NCBI GenBank assembly: GCA_021443065.1
Contig: JABUUR010000450.1
Location: 1-8,596, forward strand
Origin: Fibrobacter sp.
GTDB lineage: Bacteria; Fibrobacterota; Fibrobacteria; Fibrobacterales; Fibrobacteraceae
Length of the DNA: 8,596 bases
Direction of reading: 5' to 3'
The position numbers and the translations under genes are program-made. The notes under the pieces were generated by a model. It searched no databases. It was given only the letters and a program-made list of their open reading frames with translations, and was not told the DNA's origin. Shown here in pieces: positions 5,416 to 8,596 of the stretch (positions are counted from its first letter, which is position 1; every line of letters begins with the position of its first letter).

Positions 5416-8175
5416 GAGCAGAGAATCCAGTTTCTCGGTAAAGTGCAATGCGCCCGCTTCGCTAAGATGGTCGTAATCCAGGGCCATGTCATCGGTATAT
5501 TCATGTTCGCCCATCTTGTTCTCGTCCATGACAACTAAATGGGGGTACTTTTCAGCCAATTTTTGGTAATGGGCGATGGTTTTCATGGCTGTACTTCTTG
5601 GAACACCATACCTTCCAAAAGAACCCGTTGACGCATACAGAGGGGACTGGGGGAAAATCACAAGGACAATCTTGAAACTTGAATCTGCAGTTTTTTCGAT
5701 AAATTCATCCAGATAATCCATCACGTCGTTGTAGTACCCCATTTCCTCCGAAGAAAATATGGAATCCCGTTTTAATTCGTTGCCCTTCCAGCCTGCAGAT
5801 TCCGCTTTTGCCAAGCCCATGGTTTCTACGTAGGTACTTTCTTCACTTTCGGAATAGGGCAAGTTTTCATCTACAAGCGATATGAAATACTCGGGCAAAC
5901 CGTCTTTCCAGAAATCATGATTCTTGTCGTAGATATAGCCCGGAGCTTGTTCGAATACATTCTGGTTTTTGACGTTGGGCGAATTACTCTGCAGGTCCAG
6001 CGGCAGTTCCAGCACAAGAACCTTCATATTCTTCCCATGGTTCAAAATGTAGTTCTCCACCAGGTACAATTCGCCCCAAAGTTCATTGCCCGCATAGCCA
6101 AAATTGAAGGACTTGTACGAAGACATCTCCAGAGGGGCAAAGCCACACTCCGTCCTGGAAGAACCTACGGCAAAAAGTTCGATGGAATCTTTCATATCCC
6201 AGAACATCCGCATTTTCACCTTCATGGTAATTTCGCTGGCTTCCGCATAAAAGTCGTAATAAACGCCGGCACTATCCGTCTGGAGCAGAATGTCTTCGTA
6301 CTCAAGCACATTGGGCTTAATCCAAACGCAAGGGTGCCAAAGTTCATCCCCTTCGACAAGGGTAATGTATTCTCCCGTCCTTGACTGTAAAATGATCCTG
6401 GAATGGTTTCCTTCCTTGTTGGTAAGGGCAGACACAAAGAGTCCCGACCATTCTTCCACCGTCGAAGTATCGCCAACCACCCATTCCGTATGGTCGTATG
6501 TAAATCCATCGGGAGCGGAAAGGTATCCCGTCAATAGCCCGATTTCGTTGGCAAAGAACAGCATTTTGTGTGCAGTATATCTGGAGCCCACAAAGTCCTT
6601 GCCAGTAGAAGACGCAAAGTCCAGGAACAGCGTCTGCTTGGAATTTCCGCGACTCAGGCTTACATTGCAGGCCTGCTCCTCGTTGTACCAAATCACATCG
6701 GACCCTTGCTCCATTGCAGAAGAGCCAGTCTCCGCCACACGTGCCCTAAGCCTCGTAGAACCGGATACCGCAAGTGTATTGTCATCGCTTATACCCCCAT
6801 GATACGCACCATCGAACAGTTTTTCAGGTTCTCCGAAGCGGCCGTTGGAAAATTTCACCTGCCAAGTGCTTTCCGCAAAAAACTTCGAACTTTGGGCGTT
6901 ATCCGCAGCACGGGTCACATAGACAACCACCGTATCCCCTGTAGAAAGAATTCTCCACCGGGGAATGGCCGCGGATTCCACATCCAGTTTCACAAGCCCC
7001 TCTCCGCTTTCATCCAGTTTTCGAACGTAAAGTTCCGACTTTTTATCGACGCCCTCCATCGCCGTGCAAAAAGCCACCCAAAGTCCATCCGGCGAAATAT
7101 CCGGATGAAAAACTTCCATGGTGTCCACAATTTCCTTGATAGTGTTGCCGCCTCTGGAATAGTCCATAAATGCCAAGTTTCCCGAAGCACCGTTGCGAAA
7201 AGCCAGTTTCGTATAGAAACTGCCCGTATATTCCTTCACAGAATTCGCCTTGGCGACGGGAGAAGCATTGCCTACGGAGGCCGAACCGTCAAAAGACAAG
7301 GATGTAGCATCGGGAATTTTACCATAAGCCAAGCGAAATCCCACATAAGGTGCCTTGCTGATGGCCGTTACCGGGTACACATCCAGCCTGGACAAGTAGG
7401 AAATGTTCTTCGATTCGTTGACGACGCTCCCCCCCTTGATGACCTTTTCGCCAAAGGTTCCCCCATCGGTAGATCCAATATAATTGACCACGGTGGTATC
7501 CTTGAAATAGCCCAGCCAGTCATTCACCCATTCCGCCACGTTCCCCGACATGTCGCAAACCCCCAGGTAATTCGAAGGCTGCGAACAGACAGGATGTACG
7601 TAATACTCCGACACATCGGAAGTCCAGGAATTATGGGTATTCCAGCCCTGCCTGGCCACGTAAACCCATTCCGCCTCCGTAGGCAATCGAAATCCTTCCG
7701 CTTCCGGATGGAACCTCAGCCCTTCCATTTCAACGCAGTGCCCCATTTCGTCGTACTTCACGGAGTAATAGGTATAAACAGTATCCATGTCATTCAATTT
7801 GCTCATGGCATTGGCATACAGCACCACGTCGTTAAAATTCATGGATGTCGCGGGGTGGAGTTCCCCCTCGCAAGGGGACACCGTCCCAAACCTTTGGGCG
7901 AATTTATTATAATCTGTGCAGGTAACTTCGTTTTTTCCTATGTAAAAATCATAGGTAAATTCAGCAGTCATTTCAGTTCGTTCTTTCAGCGGGGCAGAAC
8001 TTTCAGATTTTCCAAGAACAACACTTTTCCCTGCAGAACGAACGTAAACAAAACCGGGCAAATCCAAGGTATCTTCATCGTAAACCACGTGGTTGCTGTG
8101 GTTTTCACAACTGCTAAAAAGGCAAATCAATAAAAATGCCGCCAGCAATTTTAGCATATCCACCACGTGATTCAT
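5401..8175 (-). CDS. Large lipoprotein A: FGE-like domain, PD40 propeller, intact SGNH-like domain (TIGR02171-type)
   Basis: A 924-residue paralogue of lipoprotein B, colinear over nearly its whole length; function unknown. The signal peptide ends LFSSC (Cys23); Phe at -3 is slightly off the lipobox consensus. An FGE-sulfatase-like domain covers ~50-285 (RLPTEAEWVYVAR, VCDMSGNVAEWVNDW, VIKGGS, VGFRLAYG) and lacks the catalytic Cys pair. A TolB/PD40-like propeller covers ~350-620 (HPDISPDGLWVAF, YHGGISDDN, DHTEWV, HPCVW). The C-terminal SGNH-like domain (~665-920) keeps all blocks: GSSR with Ser673, NFGYAGNE (691-698), and DYDH with Asp900/His903. It may be an esterase or acyltransferase on a surface glycan or protein, which is inference. 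The start is uncertain: Met1 has no Shine-Dalgarno sequence, while Met7 (8157) gives a more typical short signal peptide and only a weak GGTGG. Its stop overlaps the membrane-protein start. Confidence 0.9.
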   Translation of the reverse strand: MNHVVDMLKLLAAFLLICLFSSCENHSNHVVYDEDTLDLPGFVYVRSAGKSVVLGKSESSAPLKERTEMTAEFTYDFYIGKNEVTCTDYNKFAQRFGTVSPCEGELHPATSMNFNDVVLYANAMSKLNDMDTVYTYYSVKYDEMGHCVEMEGLRFHPEAEGFRLPTEAEWVYVARQGWNTHNSWTSDVSEYYVHPVCSQPSNYLGVCDMSGNVAEWVNDWLGYFKDTTVVNYIGSTDGGTFGEKVIKGGSVVNESKNISYLSRLDVYPVTAISKAPYVGFRLAYGKIPDATSLSFDGSASVGNASPVAKANSVKEYTGSFYTKLAFRNGASGNLAFMDYSRGGNTIKEIVDTMEVFHPDISPDGLWVAFCTAMEGVDKKSELYVRKLDESGEGLVKLDVESAAIPRWRILSTGDTVVVYVTRAADNAQSSKFFAESTWQVKFSNGRFGEPEKLFDGAYHGGISDDNTLAVSGSTRLRARVAETGSSAMEQGSDVIWYNEEQACNVSLSRGNSKQTLFLDFASSTGKDFVGSRYTAHKMLFFANEIGLLTGYLSAPDGFTYDHTEWVVGDTSTVEEWSGLFVSALTNKEGNHSRIILQSRTGEYITLVEGDELWHPCVWIKPNVLEYEDILLQTDSAGVYYDFYAEASEITMKVKMRMFWDMKDSIELFAVGSSRTECGFAPLEMSSYKSFNFGYAGNELWGELYLVENYILNHGKNMKVLVLELPLDLQSNSPNVKNQNVFEQAPGYIYDKNHDFWKDGLPEYFISLVDENLPYSESEESTYVETMGLAKAESAGWKGNELKRDSIFSSEEMGYYNDVMDYLDEFIEKTADSSFKIVLVIFPQSPLYASTGSFGRYGVPRSTAMKTIAHYQKLAEKYPHLVVMDENKMGEHEYTDDMALDYDHLSEAGALHFTEKLDSLLKAWE

Positions 8176-8200
8176 AAAACCGCAATATAGAAAAAAGAGA
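8176..8200 (-). promoter_or_regulatory. Possible promoter -10 region upstream of lipoprotein A
   Basis: The 26-base gap holds a pyrimidine-rich tract followed by TATATT (8189-8184 on the minus strand). If TATATT is a -10 box, transcription would begin around 8178-8175, at or next to the Met1 codon. That would make an mRNA starting at Met1 nearly leaderless, or leave a short leader for Met7. No clear -35 hexamer is visible at the usual distance. The call rests on one AT-rich box and is tentative. Confidence 0.3.
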
Positions 8201-8201
8201 C

Positions 8202-8596
8202 CTAGAGCCTCGACTTCGCCACGGCTTGATTCGCCTTGATTCCCGGGTATTCCGGGAAAAATTCTTCCGCCATTCGATACCAGGCCAAGGCCTGATGAAC
8301 ATCCTTTTCCAAATAGACGTTACCCATGTTAAAAGCGGCAAGTCCAAAAACCTGGTTCTGGCTTAAAGGCATGAATTCAAAGCCGGTCCATTTTCCTTCC
8401 TTGTACTTGTTTCTGTATTCTTCATCCGAATACGAAAAGCCTTCGCGATTAGGTTCCAGGTTGACGCAAGTCCTGTTTTCGGAACAGCCGTATCGCAAGA
8501 ACATGTGCCCCGGCAAAAGAACAGCCTGTAAAGGAATTTTTTTTGTTTCTGCAACCATCAAGGCAAGCCAGGACAACCCGACACAACCAGACTTTC
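8202..8596 (-). CDS. Transglutaminase-like protein with C-terminal TPR (5' partial)
   Basis: The frame is open to the window edge, so the N-terminus is missing; a TTG at 8576 is internal, not the start. The visible ~130 residues contain GCVGLS with a candidate catalytic Cys (codon 8585-8583). PGHMFLRY follows, with the candidate His (codon 8507-8505) 26 residues later, then CVNLEPNREG ending in a DEEYR segment. This Cys...His...(N/D)xEP order is typical of the transglutaminase-like superfamily, including the SirB1-type group. The last ~50 residues (FGLAAFNMGNVYLEKDVHQALAWYRMAEEFFPEYPG) look like one or two TPR helices. These folds can be proteases, amidases or inactive scaffolds; which applies is not visible here. 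It lies 26 bases before lipoprotein A on the same strand and may share its transcript. Localisation cannot be judged without the N-terminus. Confidence 0.8.
   Translation of the reverse strand, partial: KSGCVGLSWLALMVAETKKIPLQAVLLPGHMFLRYGCSENRTCVNLEPNREGFSYSDEEYRNKYKEGKWTGFEFMPLSQNQVFGLAAFNMGNVYLEKDVHQALAWYRMAEEFFPEYPGIKANQAVAKSRL

Noticed and set aside
6568..8133. Long plus-strand open frame (about 521 codons) opposite lipoprotein A
   Set aside because: Same codon-on-codon register and same relative position as the one opposite the paralogue. This is the expected shadow of shared codon bias, not a conserved antisense gene.
1..8596. tRNA, rRNA, CRISPR array, insertion sequence or prophage
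   Set aside because: No cloverleaf-like segment, spaced direct repeats, transposase/integrase motifs or terminal inverted repeats were seen by reading; nearly all of the window is occupied by the five coding regions.

Overview
The window looks like chromosome of a Fibrobacter species (phylum Fibrobacterota; F. succinogenes or a close relative). The clues are a secreted GH5 cellulase with a Gly/Asn-rich linker and a type IX-style C-terminal secretion domain, two ~925-residue lipoproteins that look like the Fibrobacter-restricted paralogous family I remember as TIGR02171, and roughly balanced base composition. This assignment comes from family recognition, not from a database search.

Layout. 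Positions 1-1053 (+) hold the 3' part of a GH5 endoglucanase whose start lies outside the window. Positions 1054-1124 hold a strong hairpin flanked by U-rich tails on both strands, serving two convergent transcripts. Everything after that is on the minus strand and reads right to left. First comes a transglutaminase-like/TPR protein cut by the window edge (8596-8202). Then comes large lipoprotein A (8175-5401), a polytopic GT-C-like membrane protein (5404-3911), and large lipoprotein B (3914-1125). Both downstream junctions are ATGA start/stop overlaps, so lipoprotein A, the membrane protein and lipoprotein B should be translationally coupled. The gap between the transglutaminase-like gene and lipoprotein A is only 26 bases.

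The two lipoproteins share one architecture: lipobox, FGE-sulfatase-like domain without the catalytic cysteines, PD40/TolB-like propeller, and a C-terminal SGNH-hydrolase-like domain (GSSR near residue 670, DxxH near residue 900). Copy A keeps all the SGNH signature positions. Copy B keeps the Ser and Asp/His but has lost the glycines of the middle blocks. With a GT-C-type membrane protein between them, the plausible job is making or modifying a cell-surface glycan or surface protein, by loose analogy with SGNH/membrane-protein pairs such as those of alginate acetylation. That function is inference; no member of this arrangement is known to me to be characterised. This cassette is the best candidate in the window for an undescribed system.

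No tRNA, rRNA, CRISPR array, insertion sequence or prophage feature was seen, and there is no gene-free stretch longer than about 70 bases.
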